Of a stretch of DNA of 64,000 bases, positions 10,801 through 18,393 are shown in pieces. Numbering within the stretch: the stretch's first letter is position 1; every line of letters begins with the position of its first letter. Source of the DNA: Alcanivorax quisquiliarum (GTDB lineage Bacteria; Pseudomonadota; Gammaproteobacteria; Pseudomonadales; Alcanivoracaceae); assembly GCF_023051175.1 (NCBI RefSeq), contig NZ_JALKII010000001.1:124001-188000 (forward strand). The letters run 5' to 3'. A program made the position numbers and the translations under genes. Below the pieces are notes generated by a model. The model saw only the letters and a program-made list of their open reading frames with translations, made no database searches and was not told the DNA's origin.

Positions 10801-11042
10801 TCTTTGCTGAAGTACTGGCGGGAAATTTCTTTCAGAGGAAGAAAACCGTGGCGCTCTGCACCGAAGTCGACAAAGGCCGCTTCCAGGGACGGCTCGACGC
10901 GAGTGATCTTGCCTTTATAGATGTTCGCTTTTTTCTGTTCCCGGGTGCGGTGTTCGATGTCCAGGTCGTAAAGACGTTGGCCATCGACCAGCGCGACGCG
11001 CACTTCTTCGGGGTGCGTCGCATTAATGAGCATGCGTTTCAT
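7851..11042 (-). CDS. rne: Ribonuclease E
   Basis: A 1063-residue endoribonuclease that starts mRNA decay and processes rRNA and tRNA precursors. The start [20 protein letters not shown] matches the E. coli start almost word for word. The N-terminal half has the S1 domain, catalytic-site strands [11 protein letters not shown] and [11 protein letters not shown] (Mg-binding Asp residues), and the Zn-link CPRCTGQG. The C-terminal half (about 530 on) is disordered, with an Arg/Asn-rich RNA-binding stretch, Ala/Gln/Glu-rich sequence, a seven-copy octapeptide repeat and a terminal [12 protein letters not shown] motif. The C-terminal half should scaffold a degradosome at the membrane, but partners cannot be read directly. 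A long leader precedes it. Confidence 0.97.
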   Translation of the reverse strand: MKRMLINATHPEEVRVALVDGQRLYDLDIEHRTREQKKANIYKGKITRVEPSLEAAFVDFGAERHGFLPLKEISRQYFSKEPKELQGRVNIKDVIREGQEVIVQVDKEERGNKGAALSTFISLAGRYLVLMPNNPRAGGISRRIEGEERQELKEALNALAIPQDMGVIVRTAGLGRSAEELQWDLNYLLKLWDSISTAAAERQAPFLVYQESNVIIRAIRDYLRKDIGEVLIDSEETFAEANGFVSQVMNDFAHKIKLYRDDTPLFSRYQIESQIETAFRREVKLPSGGSIVIDPTEALVSIDINSSRATKGADIEETALQTNLEAADEIARQLRLRDIGGLIVVDFIDMGPSRNQRDVETRMREALEADRARVQIGRISRFGLMELSRQRLRPSLGETSSIVCPRCTGQGHIRDVKSLALSILRLVEEEVMKERTGEIHAQVPVAVATYLLNEKRQALRDIEARYKARVLILPNQNLETPHFEVQRIRDDQVQAELVSHEVALLEGEQDPVLAAAQDTEIKRQEAAVKLVAPDTAPPQPKPKPTVEPSLWARFFAFLAQIFQSDAKPEKPARQPRRNNAPQGRRADGRNNQRSRRNQEPRNRRENRDENREQRNERPTRGRDGRDDGGNRNERAPRERDSNKPQRERSDAPRHETRNERPARQDADAESSAAQERPQQAPRADGAPAEGQQERTGRRRRRNRGRGGNADNQDKRQETADRAAAQGDAEHDDHNTVREQDSAERRPQGARDERPLRQRQRPRRQTEQEQQSDAVAASAAAVVAAETAAEEKAARATTEPAPAPAAAQHAGAAQADTGASERKGVSASSNNADAPAAISQGSAPQPAPESATGKNAAEATAKAEAGAVEQQSVTATETEAAADSVAATATESATAQPSTNAAAQEPSARSAQEPSARSSQEPSAQTVKEPSAQPAKEPSAQSTREPSTQAAQQPLAQPATTAANGASAPQNSAQQGTTQQQSAETGADAVAGTEKQPAEDNSAATATEAAPAATAAAAAEQAVVKAEAPQQPAGRPARASNDPRVLRRQQEAARREMEQSGSDT
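8169..8336 (-). repeat. In-frame 24-base tandem repeat in rne
   Basis: Seven consecutive 24-base units encode the octapeptide pattern (Q/K/R)EPSA(R/Q)xx inside the disordered C-terminal half of RNase E; the last unit is degenerate (QQPLAQPA). Multiples of three keep the frame, so unit number could vary between strains without breaking the gene. Confidence 0.9.
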
Positions 11043-11657
11043 GTGTCTACCACATTCAGTGGCAGCCAGCGCAGAGTGCCCGTAACACGGGCGGCAGACC
11101 GGGGCAGGGCACAAACAGCTTGCCAATACGCCCAGTTTCCGGCGCGGGGATGGCCCCGCCGGGCTGGTCGTGGGGGCCGAAAACATGGGCCCTGACTGCT
11201 TGCATCGCTGATCCCCGTGATCTTCGCGGAGAGTCACGCCGGCTCGAACAAAAGTCTGGCTGTCAGGCCAGGGTTGCGCAAGCCGCTGGTATTGTTGCAG
11301 GCCGTGCTCGCTGTGGCGATCGTCCCGCAAGGCAACGTGTAACGTATGCTTCCGTAATGTCTGTCGCCCACGGATACAGGGCGTCTCTGCAGGCCACCAG
11401 GTTGTTGTACCGCCATCCTCGCAATAGGGCGTCTGGATGGCGCCAGGTCAGTCAATCGGTGTAATCCTGCGACGCGGCGCACAGGCGCTGCGTCCTTACT
11501 GTGTTCGCTAACAATGTGTCGGGCGGGGACGGGCCGTGTGGTCGATCACCACGCTGGAGCAACCGCAATATGCTGAGGCGGGCTCGGGGCGCGGCGCCCA
11601 CAGTTGCCGGCGAATGTTCGCATCGCGTCGCCGGGGCCGTTTCCTGGCCGACAGCCG
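11043..11657 (-). promoter_or_regulatory. Putative long 5' leader of rne
   Basis: About 615 bases lie between the best rne promoter and the rne start codon. I found no convincing gene: open frames on both strands lack family features and good starts. In E. coli the rne leader is about 360 bases, folds into hairpins and lets RNase E control its own mRNA. A similar role is inferred here from position and length only. Confidence 0.5.
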
Positions 11658-11687
11658 AGTGTAGCAGCAGTATGACAGTGGCATCAA
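11658..11687 (-). promoter_or_regulatory. Candidate sigma-70 promoter of rne
   Basis: On the minus strand, TTGATG (11687-11682) and TACACT (11663-11658) are separated by 18 bases. This is the best -35/-10 pair I found between rne and rluC. It would give a leader of roughly 600 bases. Confidence 0.5.
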
Positions 11688-11734
11688 TCAGATAGCACGC
11701 CCGGCCTGGCCGGTGGTCGTTTCTGCCGGTTTCG

Positions 11735-11763
11735 GTGACAGCAGCGCTGGCAGCGCCTAGAAT
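11735..11763 (+). promoter_or_regulatory. Candidate rluC promoter, leaderless type
   Basis: GTGACA (11735-11740) and TAGAAT (11758-11763) are 17 bases apart. The -10 ends 7 bases before the rluC ATG, so transcription would begin at or next to the A of the start codon. No ribosome binding site lies in between. Confidence 0.6.
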
Positions 11764-11770
11764 CGCCGCC

Positions 11771-13018
11771 ATGCCCGAGACTCCCGCTTCCATGCCGGCC
11801 CTGCCGGCCGTCAGCCACGTGCAGATCGACGCCGAACGCGCCGGCCAGCGCCTGGATAACTTTCTTATTGCCACTCTCAAAGGGGTGCCGCGGTCCCGTA
11901 TCTATCGCATCATCCGCGACGGCCAGGTGCGCGTGAACGGCCGCCGGGCAAAGCAGACCCAGCGCCTGGAGGCGGGCGACGAGGTGCGCATTCCGCCAGT
12001 GCGGGTGGCCACCAGCGATGCGCAGCCGCCGCCGGTAGGCCAGGCGCTTGCGGAGCGGCTTGAGCGCAGCCTGATCCATGAGGATGAATGGCTTTGCGTC
12101 TACAACAAGCCGGCAGGGCTGGCGGTGCACGGTGGTAGCGGCATCAGCCTGGGGCTGATCGAGACACTGCGCTTGCTGCGCCCGACCGAAGCAACGTCGC
12201 TGGAGCTGGTGCACCGGCTGGATCGCGACACCTCCGGCGCCATCATGGTCGCCCGCCAGCGCAGTTTCTTACGCCGTGTGCAGCGGCTGATGCAGGCGGG
12301 CGGCATTGAAAAGCGCTATTGGCTGCTGTGCCGTGGCTTTTCCGGCACGCAGAAAACCATCGAAGCGCCATTGCTGAAGCAGTCCTACGGCAATGAGCGG
12401 GTGGTGCGGGTATCACAGGAAGGCAAGGCCTCGCGAACGGATTTCCGCCTGCTGGAGCGTTTTGGCGACGTGGCGCTGGTGGAGGCCACGCTGGGCACCG
12501 GGCGCACCCACCAGATTCGCGTGCATGCGCGTTTTGGCGGCTTCCCGTTGCTGGGCGATGACAAATACGGCGAGCCGGCAGTCAATCAGGCGTGGAGCGA
12601 ACAGGTGGGCAGCACACGCATGTTTCTGCATGCCCGCTCGCTGGTGCTGCGCCATCCCGAGACGGGTGAGCAACTGGTATTGGAAGCACCACTGGACGAA
12701 GCCTTTGACCAGGCGCTCGGTCATTTGCGTGGCGCTACGGGCGCAGCCATGACGCTGCCGGCGGCTGCGTCACAGGCGCCCCGTAGCAGCGCGAGGGATA
12801 GCCGCCCAAGGGATAGCAGTGCGCCGGCGCCCGGCAGGGCGAAGGGCGGGGCAAAGAAAGCAACCGCGCAGCCCGCGCCTGCGGCGCGCCGCGTGCCGGC
12901 CGGCAGTTCGCCCCGGCCAGCAACGGCATCGCGCCGTGGCGCCGGCGCTCCGGCTGGCCGTGGCACAAAAGGTGGCGCTGCACGAGGGGCAGGGCGGCGC
13001 AACAGGACACGAGGCTGA
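11771..13018 (+). CDS. rluC: 23S rRNA pseudouridine synthase RluC, with basic C-terminal tail
   Basis: A 415-residue enzyme expected to convert uridines 955, 2504 and 2580 of 23S rRNA to pseudouridine. An S4 RNA-binding domain (about 18-80, with RIYRIIRDGQVRVNGRRA) precedes the RluA-type catalytic domain, whose HRLDRDTSGA motif contains the catalytic Asp at about 151. GTGRTHQIRVHARFGGFPLLG is also typical. The family normally ends near residue 320. Here about 95 more residues follow, rich in Ala, Arg, Pro and Gly and strongly basic. The start at 11771 fits the promoter; an upstream ATG at 11735 overlaps it. The next gene overlaps the stop codon by one base. Confidence 0.95.
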   Translation: MPETPASMPALPAVSHVQIDAERAGQRLDNFLIATLKGVPRSRIYRIIRDGQVRVNGRRAKQTQRLEAGDEVRIPPVRVATSDAQPPPVGQALAERLERSLIHEDEWLCVYNKPAGLAVHGGSGISLGLIETLRLLRPTEATSLELVHRLDRDTSGAIMVARQRSFLRRVQRLMQAGGIEKRYWLLCRGFSGTQKTIEAPLLKQSYGNERVVRVSQEGKASRTDFRLLERFGDVALVEATLGTGRTHQIRVHARFGGFPLLGDDKYGEPAVNQAWSEQVGSTRMFLHARSLVLRHPETGEQLVLEAPLDEAFDQALGHLRGATGAAMTLPAAASQAPRSSARDSRPRDSSAPAPGRAKGGAKKATAQPAPAARRVPAGSSPRPATASRRGAGAPAGRGTKGGAARGAGRRNRTRG

Positions 13019-13722
13019 TGAATTATTCGCTGGTTATCTTTGATTGGGACGGCACGCTGATGGATTCCACCGGGCGTATCGTCAGTTGCCTGGCCGCAGC
13101 CGCAGCCGACGTGGCATTGCCGCCGCTGCCGCCGGAGCGGCTGTGCAGCATTATCGGCCTGGGGCTGTTCGAGGCGATCCGCGAGCTGTACCCGCAGGCG
13201 CCGGAGCCGCTGGTGCAGGCCATGCGAGATCGTTATGCGGTGCATTTTATTGCCGCAGAGGCGACGCCCAGCGCCTTGTTCGAAGGAGTACTTGAGACAT
13301 TGACGGCTCTGCGCGCCCACGGTGTCAGCATGGCGGTGGCGACGGGCAAAAGCCGCCGCGGGCTGGATCGGGTCTGGAGCGCCACTGGCCTGGGGCACTG
13401 GTTTGACAGCTCGCGCTGTGCCGATGAAACACGCTCCAAGCCGCACCCGGATATGGTGCTGGAGCTGGTCGCCGAACTGGGCCATGAACCTGCACGCACT
13501 TTGATGGTCGGTGATACCAGCTTTGATCTGGAAATGGCGCAACGCGCCAGTGTCGACAGGGTGGGCGTGACCTACGGTGCTCACCCGCCGGAGCAGCTGG
13601 CGCTTTATCAGCCGCTGATGCTGCTGGAGCGAATTGACGGGCTGCTGCCGCTGGTCACCGGCGCCAGGCCGCAACAGGATATAGCCACAGGAGTTGCACT
13701 GAATGAGCCAGTACAGGGATAA
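13018..13722 (+). CDS. HAD family hydrolase (Gph-like phosphatase)
   Basis: A 234-residue haloacid dehalogenase-superfamily protein. Motif I is FDWDGTLMDST (nucleophile and acid Asp), motif II includes VATGKSRRG, and motif III-IV is KPHPDMVLELV with MVGDTSFDLEMA. The layout matches phosphoglycolate phosphatase-like HAD-IA phosphatases with a helical cap at about 15-85. Its ATG overlaps the rluC stop, so the two are probably translationally coupled. The same gene follows rluC in Pseudomonas. The actual phosphate ester substrate is unknown. Confidence 0.9.
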   Translation: MNYSLVIFDWDGTLMDSTGRIVSCLAAAAADVALPPLPPERLCSIIGLGLFEAIRELYPQAPEPLVQAMRDRYAVHFIAAEATPSALFEGVLETLTALRAHGVSMAVATGKSRRGLDRVWSATGLGHWFDSSRCADETRSKPHPDMVLELVAELGHEPARTLMVGDTSFDLEMAQRASVDRVGVTYGAHPPEQLALYQPLMLLERIDGLLPLVTGARPQQDIATGVALNEPVQG

Positions 13723-14695
13723 CGAGCCGGGCATGACGCGGCCGGAAAGCCATCGCGAATGGCAATTGATCGAGAAGCTGGTGTTGTCGATGCAGGACGA
13801 GCAGCGGCGCCAGCGCCGCTGGAGCATTTTCTTTCGCGCCGCCACGTTGGGCTATCTGGTGCTGGTACTGGTGCTGTTCATGCCGTTGCGGGGTGGTTTC
13901 AGCAGCGGGCTGGCGCCGGCGACGGACGAGCACACTGCATTGGTGGATGTGTCAGGGGTGATCGCCGATGGCGCCGAGGCAAACGCCGATGCCATCAGCC
14001 GGGGCTTGCGCCGCGCCTTCGAGGCAGAGCTGTCCAAAGCCGTGCTGTTGCGCATCAACAGCCCCGGCGGCTCGCCGGTTCAGTCCGCTTATGTGTTCAA
14101 CGAAATCACGCGCCTGAAAGCGGAATATCCTGAGAAAAAGGTCTACGCGGTGATTACGGATATGGGCGCCTCCGGTGCTTACTATATTGCTGCCGCCGCC
14201 GACGAGATTTATGTCGATCCGGCCAGTATCGTCGGTTCCATTGGCGTGATCATGGCCGGCTTCGGTTTCACCGAGGCGCTGGAAAAGCTCGGCATTGAGC
14301 GGCGGGTGCAAACCTCCGGCGACAACAAGGCGCTGCTGGATCCGTTCCAGCCGCAGAACGCCGAGCAGCAAGCGCATTTTCAGCATCTGCTGGATCAGGT
14401 GCATGAGCAGTTCATCAATGCAGTCAAGAAAGGCCGTGGCGAGCGCCTTGACGCGGATGCGCACCCGGAGCTGTTTTCCGGGCTGGTCTGGTCTGGCATC
14501 GAAGCGATCGAGCTGGGCCTGGCGGACGGCACCGGCAGCCCCGGCCAGGTGGCGCGTGAGGTGATCGGCGCGGAAAAAATCGTCGATTATTCGGTGCTGC
14601 CCCATCCGTTCGAGCGCCTGCTGGGTGGATTTGGTGTCAGCGTCGGGCGAGGTATCGGCAGTGTGCTGGGCCTGGATAGCGCGCCGCTGCGCTGA
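13703..14695 (+). CDS. sppA: Signal peptide peptidase SppA, short form (S49)
   Basis: A 330-residue membrane-bound serine peptidase that degrades cleaved signal peptides. One transmembrane segment spans about 47-62 (LGYLVLVLVLFMPL) after a charged cytoplasmic N-terminus. The nucleophile is Ser157 in DMGASGAYYIAAAAD, and the Lys general base is probably Lys209 in GDNKALLDPF. LRINSPGGSPVQSA is the conserved oxyanion region. This is the single-domain form, half the length of E. coli SppA. The start has AGGAG upstream and overlaps the end of the HAD gene by 20 bases. Confidence 0.93.
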   Translation: MSQYRDNEPGMTRPESHREWQLIEKLVLSMQDEQRRQRRWSIFFRAATLGYLVLVLVLFMPLRGGFSSGLAPATDEHTALVDVSGVIADGAEANADAISRGLRRAFEAELSKAVLLRINSPGGSPVQSAYVFNEITRLKAEYPEKKVYAVITDMGASGAYYIAAAADEIYVDPASIVGSIGVIMAGFGFTEALEKLGIERRVQTSGDNKALLDPFQPQNAEQQAHFQHLLDQVHEQFINAVKKGRGERLDADAHPELFSGLVWSGIEAIELGLADGTGSPGQVAREVIGAEKIVDYSVLPHPFERLLGGFGVSVGRGIGSVLGLDSAPLR

Positions 14696-14714
14696 AGCTG
14701 CACTCCGGGAGCAG

Positions 14715-15680
14715 ATGCGGGCGCGGTTGGCCTGGCCACTGGTGTCGGTGATGATGTTGTCACTGGTGGCCTGTGCCGGGCCGACTGAGCGCCGCGATGG
14801 TTACCGCGTCGACCATTCTCATCGTGCCGACGCCTACAATTCACGGGTTCGCCATCTGGTGCTGCATTACACCAGCCATGGTGAGCAGCGTGCGCTGGCA
14901 ACGCTGACCGGCCCTCGTGTCAGCAGCCACTATCTGGTGCCGGTGCCGGCACAGCAATCGGGCAGCAAGGCGCCGCGCATTTACCAGCTGGTGCCGGAGC
15001 ATGAGCGTGCCTGGCACGCAGGTGTGAGTGCCTGGGGCACCAGCAGCAATCTCAACGACACCTCGATCGGTATCGAGATCATCAACGATGGCCCGGTGGC
15101 GACAGCGGAGGGCTGGGTCTGGAGTGCGTTTCCGGCAGCGCAGATAGAAGCCGTAATCGCATTGCTGCAAGACCTCAGCCAGCGTTACCAGATTGATCCG
15201 ATCAATATTGTTGGCCACGCGGATATCGCGCCGCAGCGAAAGATAGATCCCGGCCCGGCTTTTCCCTGGCAGCAATTGTACCGCGCCGGCCTGGGCACCT
15301 GGCCGGATGCCGACGCCGTGCAGCGCCATCAGGCGCAGCTTCAGCAGACCCCGCCGTCGTTGCGTGATCTGCAAGAGGGGCTGGCGGCGTGGGGTTATCC
15401 GATACACATCAGCGGTGAGGCTGATGCGCAGACCTGCGCCGTGGTGCGCGCATTCCAGATGCGCTATCGCGCCACCGATTACCGGGGCGCGCCGGATCTG
15501 GAAACCGCCGCTATCCTGTGGGCCTTGCTGGAAAAATACCGGCCAGCCTTGCTGCCGCCGACGCGAGCAGCACCCTCGATAACGGGACGAACGCTTAACC
15601 AGCAACCGCCCACCGAGGCGGCCTGGGCCAACTGGGCAGTGAGCTGTCCGGCGCTTGTGCTGTCAACTGACGGGCGGTAG
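14715..15680 (+). CDS. amiD: N-acetylmuramoyl-L-alanine amidase, lipoprotein (AmiD-like)
   Basis: A 321-residue outer-membrane lipoprotein amidase that cuts the amide bond between MurNAc and L-Ala of peptidoglycan fragments. The signal peptide ends in the lipobox LVAC (Cys20). The Amidase_2 zinc site is visible as VLHYT (His51), GHADIAPQRK (His) and KIDPGPAFPW (Asp-linked ligand loop). A C-terminal peptidoglycan-binding domain follows (LRDLQEGLAAWGYPI ... AVVRAFQMRYR). The start at 14715 has GGGAG upstream. It sits between sppA and maf, where Pseudomonas has no such gene. Its 3' end overlaps the convergent maf gene by 18 bases. Confidence 0.9.
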   Translation: MRARLAWPLVSVMMLSLVACAGPTERRDGYRVDHSHRADAYNSRVRHLVLHYTSHGEQRALATLTGPRVSSHYLVPVPAQQSGSKAPRIYQLVPEHERAWHAGVSAWGTSSNLNDTSIGIEIINDGPVATAEGWVWSAFPAAQIEAVIALLQDLSQRYQIDPINIVGHADIAPQRKIDPGPAFPWQQLYRAGLGTWPDADAVQRHQAQLQQTPPSLRDLQEGLAAWGYPIHISGEADAQTCAVVRAFQMRYRATDYRGAPDLETAAILWALLEKYRPALLPPTRAAPSITGRTLNQQPPTEAAWANWAVSCPALVLSTDGR

Positions 15681-16265
15681 CAAGACGCCTTCTGCATGAA
15701 GAAAATCGGTAAGCATGATCAGCGGCAGCCCCACCAGCGCGTTGGGATCACGGCCTTCCAGTGCCTTGAACAACACAATCCCCAAGCCCTCTGACTTGAA
15801 ACTGCCGGCACAGTTGAACGGCTGTTCCTGATCCACATAGCGCTCGATGGTGGCGCTATCCAGCCGGCGAAAATGTACGGTGAAGGTTTCGCAGCCGGTC
15901 TGATCGCGGCTACTGGCGTCGTTGTAAAGGCACAGGCCGGTCTGGAACACCACGCTATTGTTGCTGCTGGCCTGCAATTGGTGGATGGCGTTCTCCCGAT
16001 TGCCGGGCTTGCCGAGGATGCTGCCATCGGCGGCAATGGCCACCTGATCCGAGCCGATCACCAGTGCGCCGGGATACTGCGCCGCCACTGCGCGGGCTTT
16101 CTCCCGTGCCAGGCGCATGACCAGCTCGACGGGCGTTTCGCCGGGCTGCGTGGATTCGTCGATGTCAGGGCTGTGGCAGCTGAAAGTAAGCCCCAGCCGT
16201 TGCAGCAGGCTGCGGCGAAAGGGCGAGGACGAGGCCAGCACCAGGGGCGGGCAAGGGATGCTCAT
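15663..16265 (-). CDS. yceF: Maf family nucleotide pyrophosphatase (YceF type)
   Basis: A 200-residue Maf-fold house-cleaning pyrophosphatase. The family signature LASSSPFRRSLLQRLGL begins the protein, followed by DIDES, LAREKARAVA and the catalytic Asp region IGSDQVA. Position beside yceD-rpmF points to the YceF branch, which hydrolyses m7GTP, rather than the dTTP/UTP-specific Maf branch. Unlike its neighbours it reads leftward, divergent from yceD with about 170 bases between the starts. The assignment to m7GTP is from family knowledge. Confidence 0.92.
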   Translation of the reverse strand: MSIPCPPLVLASSSPFRRSLLQRLGLTFSCHSPDIDESTQPGETPVELVMRLAREKARAVAAQYPGALVIGSDQVAIAADGSILGKPGNRENAIHQLQASSNNSVVFQTGLCLYNDASSRDQTGCETFTVHFRRLDSATIERYVDQEQPFNCAGSFKSEGLGIVLFKALEGRDPNALVGLPLIMLTDFLHAEGVLLPPVS

Positions 16266-16399
16266 GTCGGGCTCCTGTCATACGTGGCACGGGTTGATTC
16301 GGGCCACTTGCCGGCCCGGTTTCGGGCAGTGTAACGCCTTCGTTTTCGGCGTGCAGCAAAAGTCCTTTTTCATCAATGGTTTGGCAAGTGATATACGCT

Positions 16400-16428
16400 T
16401 TGACAGCGGGCGGCTCCGGCCCTAGAAT
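16400..16428 (+). promoter_or_regulatory. Strong sigma-70 promoter of yceD-rpmF
   Basis: A consensus -35 TTGACA (16400-16405) and -10 TAGAAT (16423-16428) are separated by exactly 17 bases. The -10 ends 9 bases before the yceD ATG, leaving a leader of only a few bases. Confidence 0.8.
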
Positions 16429-16437
16429 TGCGCGCTT

Positions 16438-16974
16438 ATGTTTTCAGGGCAATTGCCGCACTATATCGAGCCGCGCAAGCTGGCTGAGCAGGGCGGTTCC
16501 GTCAGTGGCCAGACCACAGTATCAGCGCTTCCCCGATTGGCCGAGTTCGGCCACAGCCAGGGTGAGCAGGTCGACGTCGCGCTTGATTTCGAGCGCAGTG
16601 CCGAAGACAGCCTGTGTACCGTGCAGGGCACAGTGAAAACGCGCTTGCAGTTGGTGTGCCAGCGCTGCCTGGAGCCGGTGATGTACGATATCACTGCGCG
16701 GGTCGGGCTGGCGCTGGTCTGGAGCGAGGAAGATGCCGAGCGGCTGCCGGAGCGGTTCGACCCCTGGCTGATGAGCGATGAAAAGCTGTCGCTGGTGCCG
16801 CTCCTGGAGGAAGAATTGCTGTTGGCGCTGCCGCTGGTCGCCATGCACGAGCAATGCCCGACCCCGCTGCGAAATACAGCGGCGCCGACACCGGCGGAAA
16901 CAGAAATACCGAAAGAGCAAGCGGATAACCCTTTTGCAATACTGGCGACGCTGAAAAAAGACCGCCAGGAATAA
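16438..16974 (+). CDS. yceD: YceD/DUF177 family protein, 23S rRNA accumulation protein
   Basis: A 178-residue protein of the DUF177 family, always found beside rpmF in proteobacteria and linked to 23S rRNA accumulation and ribosome assembly. The family hallmark CQRCLEP is at about residues 81-87. The C-terminal third is acidic with EEELLLALPLVAMHEQC. The ATG sits directly downstream of a strong promoter with almost no leader. rpmF starts 12 bases after its stop, so the two share a transcript. Confidence 0.93.
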   Translation: MFSGQLPHYIEPRKLAEQGGSVSGQTTVSALPRLAEFGHSQGEQVDVALDFERSAEDSLCTVQGTVKTRLQLVCQRCLEPVMYDITARVGLALVWSEEDAERLPERFDPWLMSDEKLSLVPLLEEELLLALPLVAMHEQCPTPLRNTAAPTPAETEIPKEQADNPFAILATLKKDRQE

Positions 16975-16986
16975 CAGGAGCGAACC

Positions 16987-17181
16987 ATGGCAGTTCAACA
17001 GAATCGGAAAACCCGTTCCAAGCGTGACATGCGTCGCTCGCACGACGCGCTGTCCGGCCCGACACTGACCGAAGACAGCACCACCGGTGAAGTGCATCGC
17101 CGCCATCACATTTCACCCGAGGGAATGTATCGTGGCCGCGAAGTCATTCGACAGGTGGACGCGGACGACGACGAAGCATAA
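16987..17181 (+). CDS. rpmF: 50S ribosomal protein L32
   Basis: A 64-residue protein with the L32 signature [20 protein letters not shown] at the N-terminus and [15 protein letters not shown] near the C-terminus. The zinc-binding Cys pairs of some L32 proteins are absent, as in the E. coli type. An AGGAG ribosome binding site precedes the ATG. It is followed by a hairpin terminator or attenuator before plsX. Confidence 0.98.
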   Translation: MAVQQNRKTRSKRDMRRSHDALSGPTLTEDSTTGEVHRRHHISPEGMYRGREVIRQVDADDDEA

Positions 17182-17194
17182 GTCAGTACCACCG

Positions 17195-17220
17195 AAACGG
17201 GAGCCAAGGCTCCCGTTTTT
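17195..17220 (+). terminator. Terminator or attenuator after rpmF
   Basis: The stem AAACGGGAGC pairs across a CAAG loop with GCTCCCGTTT, and a run of T follows. It lies between rpmF and plsX and would let the ribosomal part of the operon be expressed more strongly than the lipid part. Confidence 0.8.
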
Positions 17221-17274
17221 CTTTGCCAGCCGATTTTCCGGCCAGCCGGGGCAGAACGAAAACAGAGGGCTTGC

Positions 17275-18306
17275 ATGGCAGAGTTGACGCTTGCTGTGGA
17301 TGCGATGGGCGGCGACACCGGGCTAGCGGTGACGGTGCCAGCCGTGGCACAGCTGTTGAAGCGACACGCCACAGTGCGGATACAAATGGTCGGCCAGCCG
17401 GAGCCGCTGGCGGCGGCGCTGAAAGAAGCGCGCCTGGATAGCCATGCGCGGGTATCCATTGTGCCGGCCGCCGAGGTTGTCCAGATGGATGATCCGGTTT
17501 CCGTGGCGCTGCGAAACAAGAAAAATTCCTCCATGCGAATCGCCATCAACCAATTGCGCGAGGGCAATGCGCAGGCGGTGGTCAGCGCCGGCAATACCGG
17601 TGCGCTGATGGCAGTCAGCCGGTTTGTGCTGAAGACGCTGCCAGGCATCGAGCGGCCGGCGATCTGCACAGCCATTCCCACCCGTACCGGGCATTGCCAC
17701 ATGCTTGATCTTGGCGCGAACGTGGATGCGGAAGCCGAGCATCTGTTGCAGTTTGCGCTGATGGGCTCGGCGGTGGTGCGTGCGCTGGATGGCAACGAGA
17801 CGCCACGGGTAGCCCTTCTCAACATCGGCGAAGAAGACATCAAGGGCAATGATCTGATCAAGCAGGCTGCAACGCTGTTGCAGGAACATCCGCAGCTGAA
17901 TTATTGCGGTTTTATCGAAGGCAACGGCATTTTTGCCGGTGAAGCGGATGTGGTGGTGTGCGACGGTTTTGTGGGCAACGTTGCGCTCAAGACAATGGAA
18001 GGCACCGCCACCATGATCGGCCATATGTTGCGCGCCGAGATTGCCAGCTCCTGGCTGAAACGCCTTTCCGGGCTTTTGGCGTTGCCTGTTCTGCAGGGTC
18101 TGAAACGTCGCATGGACCCCGAGCGTTATAATGGCGCCAGCCTGCTGGGCCTGAACGGCATCGTGGTAAAAAGCCACGGCGGTGCAGGGGTGCCGGGCTT
18201 TCTTGCCGCCTTGCAGGTGGCGCTTCAGGAAGCCGAGCGTAACGTGCCGGCACTGATCGGCGCCACACTCGCTGCTGACGCCGGGGGCGATATACCCACA
18301 GCATAA
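17275..18306 (+). CDS. plsX: Phosphate acyltransferase PlsX
   Basis: A 343-residue enzyme that makes acyl-phosphate from acyl-ACP, feeding PlsY in phospholipid synthesis. Recognised by LAVDAMGGDTG at the N-terminus, SAGNTGALMA, LDLGANVDAEAEHLLQFA and the C-terminal region KSHGGAGVPGFLAAL. Length is normal for the family. fabD follows after 87 bases; fabH, which lies here in E. coli, is absent, as in Pseudomonas. Confidence 0.96.
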   Translation: MAELTLAVDAMGGDTGLAVTVPAVAQLLKRHATVRIQMVGQPEPLAAALKEARLDSHARVSIVPAAEVVQMDDPVSVALRNKKNSSMRIAINQLREGNAQAVVSAGNTGALMAVSRFVLKTLPGIERPAICTAIPTRTGHCHMLDLGANVDAEAEHLLQFALMGSAVVRALDGNETPRVALLNIGEEDIKGNDLIKQAATLLQEHPQLNYCGFIEGNGIFAGEADVVVCDGFVGNVALKTMEGTATMIGHMLRAEIASSWLKRLSGLLALPVLQGLKRRMDPERYNGASLLGLNGIVVKSHGGAGVPGFLAALQVALQEAERNVPALIGATLAADAGGDIPTA

Positions 18307-18393
18307 GATTTTGTTGCAAGCGCGGCGCGCATCCCGGCGTCGAGATGCGCATAATGCCCGCCACCAGACATCCATGACGGAGCGGATGATCCC

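Noticed and set aside
11120-11880. Short open frames on both strands in the rne leader
   Set aside because: They lack ribosome binding sites and family features and overlap the promoter or each other; the rne leader explains the gap better.
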